Shown here: positions 1-10,979 of the stretch, piece by piece
Position numbering within the stretch: position 1 is the first letter of the stretch
Layout of the letters: the number at the start of each line of letters is the position of its first letter
Assembly: GCA_900404475.1 (NCBI GenBank)
Contig: OUQQ01000064.1
Location: 12,949-34,284, forward strand
Reading direction: 5' to 3'
Origin: Spongospora subterranea
Lineage: Eukaryota > Endomyxa > Phytomyxea > Plasmodiophorida > Plasmodiophoridae
Length of the DNA: 21,336 bases
Notes under the pieces: model-generated
What the model was told of the DNA's origin: nothing
What the model saw: only the letters and a program-made list of their open reading frames with translations
Database searches by the model: none
Made by a program: the position numbers and the translations under genes

Positions 1-1242
1 GGAGTCGCTTGGATGCCATGCAGCTGATATAGGGCAACAGCTCCCATTAATCACCATCTAATCGATAACCGGATCAACATAGGTTTCGAACAATTTTGCT
101 CCATCACCTTCTTCACCAAACGCATTTGCACCAGATCAATTAGTAAAGCAGCACCATCATGTAGGAAAAGGACGAGTTGGTCACCAATAAGTTGATGTGC
201 AGCGGTCGACACTCTGGCGTTCGTGTTGAACTCAGTGTTTCTCACAGCCTGATTAACGCGAGCACTTTTATCGATTCGATAACATGTTATGCGTACTCGG
301 AACACATTAGCCTTGATAGCCTCTTGGGCTACAGCTGTCAAAATTGACGATTCCGTATTGGACCAGGCGCAAAACACCAACGTGGAAGTATGGTCCAGAA
401 CAATTTCTGAATGTCGCTGAAGGTGTTGATATGCTTCGGTAAGGGATTCGCTGCGCCCCCATATTGACCGTCTTACGGATCGTTTCCGAACACTACCGGG
501 ATTATCTTCGATCTGTTCTGTGGAAGAGTTCAGAACAACCAATCCGATTCGGCGTGCATATCCGATGCTGAGCAGCTGCCGCTCCCTATCGACTTGCAAA
601 AATCTTGGTTGGAGATCAAAATTTTCGGTCCACGCCTTGGCTGGTACTTGAGATCTGATATATGACTTGATACCCTAAATTAAACAGTGTCAATATGCTG
701 GCTTTTGACAATGCATTTTCTGTGTAAATGACCTGTAAGGACGATGTAAAATCCACTAATAAAATCCGAGAAGGGGCGTCAACCCCAATTGCTAAATGCT
801 GATCATAGAACTGGGCCGAGGATATACTGATCTGACCTGTGAAGTTGATTATTGAGCGATCAATAATACACCGGACGATGTCGCCAGTTTCATCATCATA
901 TATATATGTAATTAGAACGCCATCAGCCAGCAAAATACGGATATAGAATCGGGTAGAGACTCTTGTCGATGCCAGAGCGACTGGACGTGATTTTGCCATT
1001 AGCTGATTGGCGTCAGAAATGTGACGGTGCAGATGGTTAGTCCATGAATTAGGCAGATGAAGTAATCGACCCTGAGTCGTTCGGTATTCGTTCTCGCTAT
1101 CAATCATTGCCTTGATTGTGCCGTTGTTGCCATCGCTCTGAGAAACGTTCTTGACCGGGTTCACATATATTCTGCACGGGAAATCTAACTGACATAAACT
1201 GGTGAGGTCTACAGACGAAACAACGCAAACCGAAGCATGCAT
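1..1242 (-). CDS. Unrecognised beta-strand-rich protein, 5' part, continues past left edge
   Basis: I do not recognise this family. The model joins exon 1 (1242-733, starting at an ATG) to exon 2 (674-70) through a 58-base intron (732-675) that starts GTCATT and ends TTTAG. The junction is phase 0 and keeps the frame open across both pieces. A likely further intron (69-24, GTTATC...ATCAG, 46 bases) leads to exon 3, which leaves the window; without it the frame ends at the TGA at 51-53. The spliced part, about 370 codons, has many alternating hydrophobic strands ('FYIRILLADGVLITYIYD', 'RQLLSIGYARRIGLVVLN', 'DQLVLFLHDGAALLIDL'), as in a beta-propeller such as a nucleoporin or trafficking scaffold. 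No signature repeat is clear, so that is only a guess. It lies 188 bases downstream of hslU on the same strand. Confidence 0.6.
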
Positions 1243-1430
1243 CCTGTTGTGTTATATTCAGGGTTATACTGTACCTGCCCCGCCGGGCAAAACATCGACT
1301 TGTCACCATACAGTCTGTGAATGGGCTACTCGCATCGTGCCTACCTATGTGAACCCTGAAACCCTGGCACATTCCTACTTCATGTATTGAGTACTGTACA
1401 AAACCTGCTTCTAAATCTCTCCTGAAACTG

Positions 1431-3195
1431 TCATTTGAACTTGCTCCAGCCGTGCTCTCCAAGTTCCCGTTTCATTACTTGTTTGACATATTCGGCATCG
1501 ACAACATGTTCCTTTTGCTTATGCGCGCTGATGTATTCTAAGACGCTCATTACAACCATTCTTATTCTGTATGCTCCAATGTCATGAACACGCTTATTCA
1601 ATTCGCTGCATGCTCTGGCTAGCTGCTCTATACCAGACTTGGTAAATTTCAGATTGACTCCTGCATTCTTCATCAGTGCGATTAGCTGGGCTATCAGGTT
1701 GAATTCGATTTCGGTAAGAATTCTTCTGAAATCAGTTTCGGTTAAAGACTCCAGTTGAACCCTCACCGGCAAAATTCCTAGCAATTCCGGTAACAGATCC
1801 GAAGGCTTGGAGTTGGAAAACGTTCCAGACCCGATAAATAGCATCTGATCGGTTCTCACAGGGCCATACAGAGTTTGGATAGTTGTACCCTCAATAATGG
1901 GAACCAGTTTCCTCTGAAACGATGTTCTTTTTGCTTTTAACGCCCCATCGTTGTCTACTGTTTGGGAAAGTTCATCAATCTCGTCTATAACTACGATTCC
2001 GTTCTGTTCTACATCATGAATAGCAGATTCGAGAATAATTTTCGCTTCAATGCGAGATGCCGTCTCTTGAGCAACCAGTACAATCCGAGCGTCGGCTACC
2101 CTCAGCCGTGGCGTCTGTTGCTGGTTGAAGTTCGCGCCAGCTGAAGCAGTTTCGTCAGTTGTTGGGATCTTTGTTTCCTGTGTGGTGATGGCAGCAGATA
2201 CTACGGTGTTAACTGCGTTCAAAATCGAATCAAACGGTAAATTCATGTTTTCCCCGTCTTCAGCAGTTTTGATCTCAACTGGTATGGTTTCCTGTAAAGA
2301 ATGAATAAACATTTCGAGCAACCTATTTGCTTATGATTCGGCAAATACATTTTCGAGTTCTCCAGCTTTGTATTTAGACTCAACTGTCTGCAAGTCTGTA
2401 GCAATACCTGTTTTGAAAAGACTGTTGATAATGAATTTGTCGACAACGTTGGTTACTTCTCCCCGGATAGATTTGAGAAGCTTATCGCGTCGCATCACGA
2501 TAGCTGAATCTATCAAAGCCCTTTGCGTAGTCATTGCTGAGATGACACCAAAGGGCACTCGACCGAGAATACCTTATCATTACTTCGGTATCTGTTCCAT
2601 GTGCGTCATCTTCAATGTAGCTGGTGAGAGCAGTCAAAAGTTGAAACCCACTTATTGCCGCAAATACCGAGTCGCCTCAATCTTCACGAATGGTGCGCCA
2701 ACAATATAGCTGAGTCGTAACGCTGTTTCGGTTTTCCCGGTACCGCTGGGACCGATCTGAAGCAGCGGTTATTAGTGTGCACAGGTTCATAAAAGTAGAG
2801 GCTCTATCGCAACCAATAGTATATTGCTGCAGTTTGCTTTGTGCTTCAATTGCGGAGGGAATCGCTGCCTTTTTAATCTGTCACTCAAAGCAAAAGCGAG
2901 TGCCCGTTTCGCCTTATGCTGGCCAATAACATGCCGATCAAGTTCGCTTACAATCTGCAATAGGCATTTCTGTTGGGTATTCCGAAACGGCGGTGCTGGT
3001 TGGCTGAAGTACCTGTTCGGTAGTTAGATCCGGATGCGAAACATCCGCTCTGATTGGCGGCGGCACAACTGTTGCTTGCACTGAGACAACCATAGATCGA
3101 CTTGTTAGTCGCCGGCAAACATGATAAAACCCTTTCGTCACGCGACCCATTCGGTAATCAGCAATGAGCTGCCTCGTGTGCACAGCCACAATCAT
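1431..3195 (-). CDS. hslU: HslU-type AAA+ ATPase (ClpY), eukaryotic, six exons, divergent active-site residues
   Basis: Exons 3195-3013, 2954-2814, 2756-2668, 2620-2573, 2520-2349 and 2291-1431 join in frame to about 496 residues (bacterial HslU is about 443). HslU is the unfoldase of the HslVU protease, mitochondrial in the protists that keep it. Landmarks: '[20 protein letters not shown]' after exon 1; Walker A GPSGTGKT (about 110-117); '[10 protein letters not shown]'; an I-domain with 'KYKAGELEN'; Walker [10 protein letters not shown] (about 311-319); 'LFIGSGTF', '[11 protein letters not shown]' and '[21 protein letters not shown]'. The Arg-rich N-terminus (from M1, or M16 '[19 protein letters not shown]') could be a mitochondrial presequence. 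Several family-invariant positions differ: the GYVG pore loop reads DAHG, the GR(L/I)P arginine finger is GILP, and sensor-2 GARR is GAYR. Introns are 47-58 bases; the pore-loop call depends on the 47-base intron 2667-2621. No HslV lies in the window. Confidence 0.88.
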
Positions 3196-3981
3196 ATAGA
3201 CACAATGATTGATGACACCTTTATGGGAATCTCACCCATGCTGTTACACAATCGAAAATCACTGAAAGTTCACCTCACGTTTCACCGTAAATGTGTAGCT
3301 GACGATGGGCCCACGAGTGGGATTAACGCGGAGTCCAACACTAGATTAGACGATGTATCCACCAAAGTAACCCTCATTGACCCCAAAACTGGGAGTAACG
3401 CACACATCCTGCGCTGACGCTGCCGTGTCATGTATCGATATGAGTGGGTGGCTGTGGTGTCAAACCGTAACCGGCTGCGTTACAGCTGTCAGTTGCTTCT
3501 GAGTCGTCAACTATGAATGATGATATACCATGTTGCAATGCTCGGTTACCCGACTCGCCACCGTCGTGTGATCATGATCAGTGAACTGCGCCTAACGCGT
3601 TCGCTGTGTCTGTTCCGTCATTCGTTACACAGTCAACACGTCTAAGTTTCACAATGAGTAACGGATGCACGGCATTAGCGGGTGCAGAAGACATCAGACA
3701 GAAACATCACATTGCGATATCGTTATCTATCTTGATAGATCGGTTTACCAGGTTGTGGTTCATATCAACCAAGATAGGGATTACACTATAAGGGCTCACG
3801 TGATTACTGCACGCCCAACCAAGATATTTCCTCATTTTTTCGCCTTTTATGGTGTAATGCAGACTAAGACTATTAGCAGCGAGCCTGATGGTAGGCGAAA
3901 AAGAAGCGACGATTTGGGGCAGCATCGCCAATCTATGACGTTTGTTGAGAGATATTGCATCCAACTGCCATATCTGGTGAA
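3196..3981. other. Intergenic region between divergent hslU and EamA transporter
   Basis: These 786 bases separate two genes transcribed away from each other and probably hold both promoters. The only open frame over 60 codons largely inside it (3121-3417, +) overlaps hslU exon 1, resembles no family I know and looks random. A short palindrome, TGATCATGATCA, lies near 3569-3580. I see no RNA gene or repeat. Confidence 0.5.
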
Positions 3982-5210
3982 ATGGCACGCGTGCAGCTCG
4001 TAGCGACTATTGTGTATAGCCAACTGGTCATGGAGAGCATGATGAGACGGATCAATGTCTCTTCAAAGCTCAGAAATACTATGTCTGAGTTTCTCTGGGA
4101 TCGGCGCGGTTCGTTGATGATCCTAGGATCAACTTTCTGTTTTGCCACCGGTCTGCTGTTTTGCAAACTCGGGCGGCATCATGGAGTTCACGCGATGTGG
4201 TTCGTTCTCGGTCGCTGCATATGGCAGACAGCCTGGGCTGGCGCACTCGTCTACTGGAATGACATCGATCCGATGAAAGCTGTTCAAGGCAGACTTTTGA
4301 CCGTGGTTCTGCGAGCATCACTAAGCAGCTTTTCTAATAACGTCATTCTCTATACTCAAATGTTCGGTTCCCAACTCGGTCTCGCGTCCGTTTTCTTTTT
4401 CAGTGTTCCGGCAAGTTACGACAATCCTGGCCAAACTCTGTTTGCTGATCGCCTGGTGTTCAGGTCTATTCAACAGCCGGTGCACATTATCTTCTAGGTG
4501 AACGCGCTGGCCTGTTAGAGATAGGATCGGTCATCTCCGGCATGGTTGGAATCATTTTCCTTGCCCAACCGTCCGAAGTATTCCCAGCAACCGACCGTGA
4601 ACCTGATTTTTTCTACACGCTCCTTTGCTTCTTGGCTGGAGGAACAGCTTCCTTCGGTTTTGTCACTATGAGAAAACTCAAAAACGTCAACTTTTTGCCG
4701 ATAGCATTGATCTCTGGAATCTTGGGAGTCGCCATGGCATCTGTTCCTTGTTTGTTCGTTGAGTTTCCAACGAACGCACCCTGGAGTGTTCTCCTCTATT
4801 TGTTTGGATCTGGGACTATGTCGTTCATCGAGCTATGCCTTCTTAACGTCGGCTTACAGATTGAGCCTGCCTCTCCGACATCTGTTATTCGTCTGTTTGC
4901 CCCAGTTCTAGGGTATTTCTTCCAATGGATTGTTCTCTCTGGGGAGCCGGATTTCTATGGCGTCATTGGTGTCTTAATACTGACAACGACGGTTATGAAT
5001 ATGGTAGTGCAGTGTACAACCATGAAAGAAGCGCAAGCCATATTTCTTCCCAAGGACATGCTGCAGCATGAGAGAGAGAAGATCGGGTTGTTGACCGCCG
5101 ATATTGAAAGGGAGAATAGCGGCGTGGAAATGACCACGATCAGAAATGAGTTGAGAAGAGATTCATATTATTCTCTGGCTGGAGAAAACAACGAACCTGA
5201 TGAGGATTAG
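3982..5210 (+). CDS. EamA / drug-metabolite transporter superfamily membrane protein (SLC35G-like)
   Basis: Exons 3982-4404 and 4464-5210 are joined through a 59-base intron (GTTCCG...TTCAG, phase 0) and encode about 389 residues. The splice restores the usual end of the first EamA repeat, 'FFFSVYSTAGAHYLLGERAG', followed by a membrane segment 'VISGMVGIIFLAQ'. Without splicing the frame stops at 4495. About ten hydrophobic segments can be picked out, starting with 'SLMILGSTFCFATGLLFCK' and ending with 'FYGVIGVLILTTTVMNMVV', then a charged, acidic cytosolic tail ending 'ENNEPDED'. Members of this superfamily move nucleotide sugars, metabolites or drugs across plasma or organelle membranes. The substrate cannot be read from the sequence. 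The start is uncertain: ATG at 3982 is the outermost in-frame one, and ATG at 4030 would fit a transporter with a shorter leader equally well. Confidence 0.85.
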
Positions 5211-5373
5211 ACCTGTTTATAAAAATTATACGAGGAATTGGGCGATTGATAATGGTATAACTGTGTGTTGATCAACTGATATACTGGCAATGATCATGTC
5301 GTGATGTCTGCACTGGGACTTGCATTTATCGCCATACACGGCCATCATTACTGGATATAAGTAGATAGGGGTA

Positions 5374-7320
5374 ATGGAAGGGCCACAGGAATCGATATTT
5401 CAATCTCGAGTTCGCAAAATCAACGACGATCTGTGGCCGTCATTTACAGATCGAGTCCAGGGGCGATTGGATTCCGGTCCTGTTTCAGGGACACAGAAGA
5501 AGAAGGGCCACACGAGCACATATATCTCATCTAGACGACCTGATCATCATAACCATGCGTCTCACACCGCATCTAGCGTTAGGAAGATGGACGACGTAAG
5601 CACATCACTATCGAACCCGTTATTTGGAATTGCCATGATCTGACGTTGATGATTCTGGCAGTTCGTGAGGTTGATATGTCAACAGCCCGTCAAAATTCCC
5701 AAGAAGATTGACCAATCGGTAGGGGCCAATACTCCAATAGTGACGTCAATCATGGCGCTCGTTGATTGTGTCATGGCTAGAGCCTCAGGCCAGTCCTAAA
5801 ACATGTGGCGCAAATGGAGAAAGCGGTTGAGCAATTACAGGAAGAGCATTCAACGCAGATACGGCTAGAGACAGAATCACAGAAAACGTTTGAGTTCATG
5901 AAAAATCAGGTGAGGGATCCGTTGTCTTGGTGGATAATTTGATGGGGTTCATTCATCTGGTGAAATGGGCAGATGAACGCATTGAAGAAGGCGTTCGGTA
6001 TCTTATCGGAGGTGCTGATCGATGAGGTTGAGGATATTCGAGGAGTGGTTGGCGATCATATCAAGGTTTCGGCGATGAACTCTGTCCAAATTCGTTCGCA
6101 ATTTTTCATATTGAGTTAGAATGTCTCGTCGATGCTAGACGAGGCCAAATTTCGGGGGAATCTGTCAGGACCTAGCGACTCGTCGATTCGCGACCAGGTC
6201 AATAGAATTCGTAATGAACTGGACGGGAAGGTCAGGAGTGGGCCGCCACGAACGGATTACCAGAGATTCGGATGGGTCCGATTGATTTGATGGTTGACGA
6301 CAGGTGGCGATAGTCCATTCGAATATGCTGAAGCTGCAATCGGTTATGGACGAGAATCGGTCAACCTACGACACTGAGATCGAGGGCGTTCATCGGGAAT
6401 TACAGTCGATTCGCCAGGAGGTAAACCCAAACTCATCGCCATCGTCTCGACCTTGTCTCGATTTGCTGCGTTTTATACGATGATATTCCAAATTGTTTTG
6501 TGGTCAGAGGAATAACGGCGGCGGCGGGGATGGCGAGCCAAGTTACCAGGCCAAAGTTGAGAAGCGGCTGCTGAAACTGGATCGGGATTTCTCGTCGTAC
6601 CAGGACGCCCACGCCGCCACATTATCAGAAATCTATTCGCAGTTGGCTAAGTGCATCAAGCGTTGCGACGAGCTATCCAAGGCCTCGCCGCAGCCGGTCG
6701 TTTCGCAACAACAGGTGACCGAAGGGACCACTTCCAACTTCGATCTCGATCCGGTTCTGATGCGAACCCGACTCACAGATTGGCGATATTCAGGCGCTAG
6801 AGGCGAATGTTGAGACGATTGCGAGAACGGTCCACGATTTGGTCATATCCAAACCGTTAACCGATTATAGTCAGGATGAGCGAGATAGGATCTTGTCGGA
6901 GGCTAAAACGGCATCACGGCAAGATATTAAGGTATCTCACATTGAAACTCTGCACCTGAACGGGGTGAAATTCACTCAGTGAATGTTCGGTTGTTTTTCA
7001 ATTTGTTTCGGGCTGTTGTGAGTGAAATCGTGTTTGCAGTTCGAATTGGGATTGAACACACGAACTGGGGCTGATGGAGCTGTGTTCAGGCGTTATCGGA
7101 TAAGATGTTCCAGGATGTGCAAGGCCTCCGGCTCGATATGGACCAGATCGAGGAATCGGTGATCAACGGGTTCGCCAGCCTGACCACAACCCTAGGGATT
7201 GACAACCCGTTGAGATTATACGATAAAGACGCTGATCCAGCCGACGACGACGCCGCGGGGGATATCGGAACTTCTCCAATGAGGTCAGCGTCGTTGTCGA
7301 AAATAGACCCGTTCGATTAG
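5374..7320 (+). CDS. Multi-exon coiled-coil protein of unknown function, all introns phase 0
   Basis: Nine exons: 5374-5595, 5662-5718, 5781-5909, 5973-6065, 6120-6230, 6304-6420, 6508-6714, 6794-6931 and 7090-7320. Each length is a multiple of three and every junction is phase 0, giving about 434 residues. The 6715-6793 intron has an alternative donor (CCG|GTTCTG, near 6753) that would lengthen exon 7. From exon 3 on, the protein is heptad-rich ('MEKAVEQLQEEHSTQIRLE', 'VSSMLDEAKFRGNLSG', 'VEKRLLKLDRDFSSYQDAHA', 'MFQDVQGLRLDMDQIEESV'), with a Gly-rich hinge after the 'SIRQE' exon and an acidic C-terminus ending 'SKIDPFD'. The N-terminal 74 residues are basic and low-complexity. No catalytic domain is visible; a structural or scaffold role is inferred. 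It has more NNG/NNC codons than its neighbours, as does the convergent FYVE gene, which ends 56 bases away. Confidence 0.72.
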
Positions 7321-7376
7321 AACGCCAAACCGCAATCCCACGATAATATAGATATTTATGCCGATTTTGGTGTCGT

Positions 7377-8785
7377 CTAATGGGTTTTGTATCTGTGGAT
7401 ATAGAGGATCGGATAGAGGTGTCGCCCTGTAAATATGTGATAGAATTCTGGATATATAATCCTTCCCCTGAATATGTACTCTATCTGATCTCCTTCCCAA
7501 TTCCCATAAGACGATCGCATGTTCCTGTCGATCGTCTCCAGCGTCGTATCCGGGTCAATATCGATCTGCCGCTCGTCGTCGTCGTCGATCACGATCACGT
7601 TGAGTCGGATCCGATCGGGAGATTTGTCGAAATCGGATGGCGCTTCATCGCCAACCGCCGTTTCCGGATCCGGGTTCAGAAGAACCAACGACAGACGCGA
7701 AGATTGTGGCGAGTCTTGTGAACACGGCGACGCGATTGACGAAGGTGAAATCCATGGGACCGTTCCCGTATTGGAGATGATCCGCTCTATAACCTGTTCG
7801 TCGCGCTTCACCGCATCCGAGATCGGTGACGTCGCGCAGGCGGTGATCGGACGCGGGTGCTTATCCAGACGGAATTTCGTGGCGAACGACGATCGGGGAT
7901 AATCTCCTGGAGATGGGCTATTCATGAGTGATAATCCATCGAGGATTCCCCCTCGCTATCGCCATCTTCAGTGGGGTTTGTCGTCAAACAACAATGGCGA
8001 TATGTCACGAACCTTTATACGATAACGACATGAATAGCAAACGCGAGTTGGATTGGGCTTCTGTTTGATACGAAATTCGGTGGGAACTGAAACAGGGGTT
8101 GTAAGATGGTGTTTTCGCCATCATTTCCCTCATCGCCTTACTGGAATCCATCTTGAGACTGCATTCAGGGCAGAATAGCTCCCCACATATACGACAGATG
8201 TGCCGCTTACGCTTGGGCTTTCGGCACGCGAAGCAGAGGACGGAATCGGATGGGAGGCGACAGACGGGCGGATGGATATAGATCTGGGAATCGGATCGCG
8301 ATTCGATATAGCCAACGCGGCACAATGATTGACTGAACGATGGCACCGATCGATAAGACGGCCGGCGGGAAGGGGTTGTTAGAACATTACTGTATTGGCC
8401 TTTGACCGCTCCAATACAGGATACAGGCATCTCGGCAACCATAACATACGCGACTGAATTGGCCAATATGGCCCCGCTTCTTCTCGAATCGCCCGGCGAT
8501 GCGGTATTTACTGGTGCACAATGAACAGAATAGCTGACCGCATAGCCGGCAATGGTGATACGATCTGTAATGAACACACACAACCACGGCGAGCGTATTA
8601 CTGATCCTGGTGCCAATCGCCACACGACCACATCACCCCAGTACTTACTTATTGAACTTGTTGAACTTGTCGCTGCAGCTGAAGCATTGGCTAACGGACG
8701 ATGGATCGGCCCATACAGGCGGATACAGCTGATCGCATCGCCTATCTAATATGTTCGCCTCTGATATCGACATCTTCCTGGTCAT
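7377..8785 (-). CDS. Tandem FYVE zinc-finger protein with possible ubiquitin-like C-terminus
   Basis: Exons 8785-8649, 8564-8391, 8332-8142, 8086-8013 and 7955-7377 join in frame to about 384 residues. FYVE domains bind phosphatidylinositol 3-phosphate on endosomes. Finger 1 (about 25-90): W-x-D ('WADPSS'), CFSC, 'YHHCRLCGQLFCSLC', then 'SRVCYGC'. Finger 2 (about 120-185): CFAC, 'KRKRHICRICGELFCPEC', then 'TRVCYSC'. The basic lipid-binding motif is closer to the R(R/K)HHCR consensus in finger 2 than in finger 1. Each finger is split by an intron, and splicing is what brings the last Cys pair of finger 2 into frame. The C-terminal exon is Ser/Pro-rich, then has 'RIRLNVIVIDDDDERQIDID' and 'GDQIEYIFRGRI', whose strand-helix-strand pattern is compatible with a ubiquitin/SUMO-like fold (tentative). 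Two FYVE domains recall fungal Vac1/Pep7, but I see no Rab-binding region. Confidence 0.8.
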
Positions 8786-8947
8786 CGTTCCCCCAATATC
8801 ATATCCACCCCATTATACCCGATTGATCAGGGGGCGCGCGCTCCTATGTATCCCTCATTCAAATGCCATTACGATATCTATTTCATCACACTCTGTGATA
8901 TTTGCGAATTACAATTCGACTTTTTAGAGAAAATGCGGTAAAACGGG

Positions 8948-10129
8948 TTATTTCCAGAGCATCTGGAGAGAGGTTTCCTTATCTGAATCTTTCTGCATGA
9001 CTTTGGCGACGGCCATTTCAAAATCTTCCTGCGTCACGTGCACTCGGCGTTCACGAAGAGCGAACATACCAGCTTCGGTACAGACAGCTTTGGACTCGGC
9101 ACCCGATGCGCCCGACATTCCAACAGCAACCTTGGCCAGATCGATACCGCGCATCAGGTTCATCTTCCGGGAATGGATCTTGAGAATGTGAAGGCGGGCC
9201 TCTTCACCGGGATTAGGGAATTCAATCTTACGGTCAATACGCCCTGGTCGGAGCAGGGCGGGATCCAAGATGTCAATACGGTTGGTGGCCATGAGGATTT
9301 TGATATTCTGTGTCGGCTCGAATCCGTCCAGCTGATTGAGCAGCTCTAACATGGTCCGTTGCACCTCAGAATCACCACCTCCCTTGCCTGAATCGATACG
9401 CGTACCACCAATAGAATCGATTTCATCCATGAATATGATGGATGGAGAATGTTGGCGGGCCATTACGAACAGCTCCCGAACCATACGAGATCCTTCTCCG
9501 ATATATTTTTGCACCAGCTCTGAACCGGATACTCGAATAAAGCAGCAATCAGTATGATGGGCGACTGCTCGGGCCAACAGGGTCTTCCCTGTTCCCGGGG
9601 GTCCATAAAGAAGAACGCCCTTCGGCTGTGCGATACCTAAACTCTCGAAGAGTTCCGGGTGCTTGATAGGCAGTTCGATAACTTCCTTGATCTCTTTGAT
9701 CTGCTTGTCTAGCCCACCAACCATATCGTAGGTGGCATCGGGAACCTTCTCTACCCTCATCAGGCTGATCAACGGATCTACCTTGGTAGGAAGTACTTTG
9801 TGAAGCGTGTAGCTATCGTTCCGGAGCGCTACGCGAGCGTTTTCCTTGATATCTGTCGTCTGTAGAGCTTTGTCTAGGTCTACAACGTACTTCCCTTCGG
9901 GATGAACCTTCACCAGAATCTTATTCCGACCCATAACTTTGACAACCTCGCCAACGTAAGACGCGGGTTCGTGTAAAAGCTGGAGTTCATCGCGAAGTCG
10001 CCGAACGCGTGCATTCAGGTCATTCCTCTGAGCTTCCAATCTGAGCAGATTCATGCTCCTGGTTTGAACGATCAACTCGAGTTCGTCAATTTTTGTCTGG
10101 AAGTACGAGCGCATGCCCTCGCGACCCAT
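8948..10129 (-). CDS. RPT6: 26S proteasome regulatory subunit Rpt6 (PSMC5/Sug1), AAA+ ATPase
   Basis: An intronless frame of 393 residues is collinear over its whole length with Rpt6 of yeast and animals, one of six ATPases of the proteasome base ring that unfold ubiquitinated substrates. Seen: an N-terminal coiled coil ('[20 protein letters not shown]'); an OB-type segment ('[20 protein letters not shown]'); Walker A GPPGTGKT (176-183); Walker B IIFMDEID (231-238); sensor ATNR (281-284); the arginine-finger region RPGRIDR (294-300); and a C-terminus ending 'LWK'. The start '[11 protein letters not shown]' at 10129 matches the usual family length (about 400). The same frame stays open 76 codons further to an ATG at 10357, but that stretch is unlike any Rpt6 N-terminus and is probably leader or a 5' intron. 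No catalytic residue appears altered. Confidence 0.97.
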   Translation of the reverse strand: MGREGMRSYFQTKIDELELIVQTRSMNLLRLEAQRNDLNARVRRLRDELQLLHEPASYVGEVVKVMGRNKILVKVHPEGKYVVDLDKALQTTDIKENARVALRNDSYTLHKVLPTKVDPLISLMRVEKVPDATYDMVGGLDKQIKEIKEVIELPIKHPELFESLGIAQPKGVLLYGPPGTGKTLLARAVAHHTDCCFIRVSGSELVQKYIGEGSRMVRELFVMARQHSPSIIFMDEIDSIGGTRIDSGKGGGDSEVQRTMLELLNQLDGFEPTQNIKILMATNRIDILDPALLRPGRIDRKIEFPNPGEEARLHILKIHSRKMNLMRGIDLAKVAVGMSGASGAESKAVCTEAGMFALRERRVHVTQEDFEMAVAKVMQKDSDKETSLQMLWK

Positions 10130-10940
10130 TTCGAATAACAAAGGCCGAACGCCCTTGACGGAATTCAAATGATCGTTAATCACTATTGGGATAAAGATAA
10201 ACGATAAAACTGAAGGGGAGGCCGCAGTCCACACAGGAACAGGTAAGCACGGTTCGAATTCCCACTGGTTTGCTGTCGGGCCAAATATGCAGTAACTGTA
10301 CGTATGGCCAATGCTGGCTGATCGCTTGGCTGAATCCTCGACTCGTGAGTCTGACATCGGTATGTGACGCCCGCGTCAATGAATGCCGTGTCCGATCAAC
10401 TTCTCAGTTCTGGGAAATCAGAACAGATCAGAACTGTACTGTAGTTGGATACGTTTTTGTCGTGACAAAATGATTCGTCGTCCATTGAGTACATATGAGT
10501 CATAATTTAAGCAGCAAAAACGGGATACCAAGAGCATCAGATCGTTGCACAGCCCAAACGATCATGTTCCGCTTCAGGATACAAATCTCAATAATGACCA
10601 ATTGTTGAGATTTTTCATTTTTGTTATCTTTTGCTTTGATGAGTGACAAGGATATAAGAAATTTCGGTGTGGTCTTGCTTGCTCAAACAAACATGGAGAA
10701 AATAAACAATTGATCATTTTGTTACCATTTATCAGAGAAAATCTACAAAAAAGTCCATAACGAGAAAAAGATTTTCAGGTTCAGAACGCGATGTTATCTA
10801 GCGCTTCAATATCGAAGTTTCCTATCAGTGCACTCGTTTGTCATTATTACCATCCGACTTGGCCGGGAGAGCAAAAATATCAACGTCAGTTTATCGATGT
10901 TCTGCATTGTTGTTTGAACAAACAAACCAGTGACGCTGTG
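10130..10940. other. Upstream region of RPT6, no gene seen
   Basis: About 811 bases between the Rpt6 start and the transposon relic. The stretch 10480-10760 is AT-rich with T and A runs. A proteasome-type GGTGGCAAA box was looked for on both strands and not seen. The open frames here overlap each other, are short and show no family resemblance. The first 230 bases hold an open extension of the Rpt6 frame. Confidence 0.45.
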
Positions 10941-10979
10941 GTAGAATGGTTGTGTAACATTTGATGAGTGGCGCACCTT
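10941..10979. repeat. 39-base direct repeat, copy 1
   Basis: Begins GTAGAATGGTTGTGTAACAT. A second copy at 11800-11838 has the same orientation with three mismatches. Read on the minus strand it encodes the C-terminal tail of the transposase. Confidence 0.95.

Noticed and set aside
1431..3195. HslU as bacterial contamination
   Set aside because: Five short GT...AG introns must be removed to give the collinear HslU protein, so it is a eukaryotic gene.
3121..3417. 98-codon plus-strand frame between hslU and the transporter
   Set aside because: It overlaps hslU exon 1 antisense, has no family resemblance and an unstructured composition.
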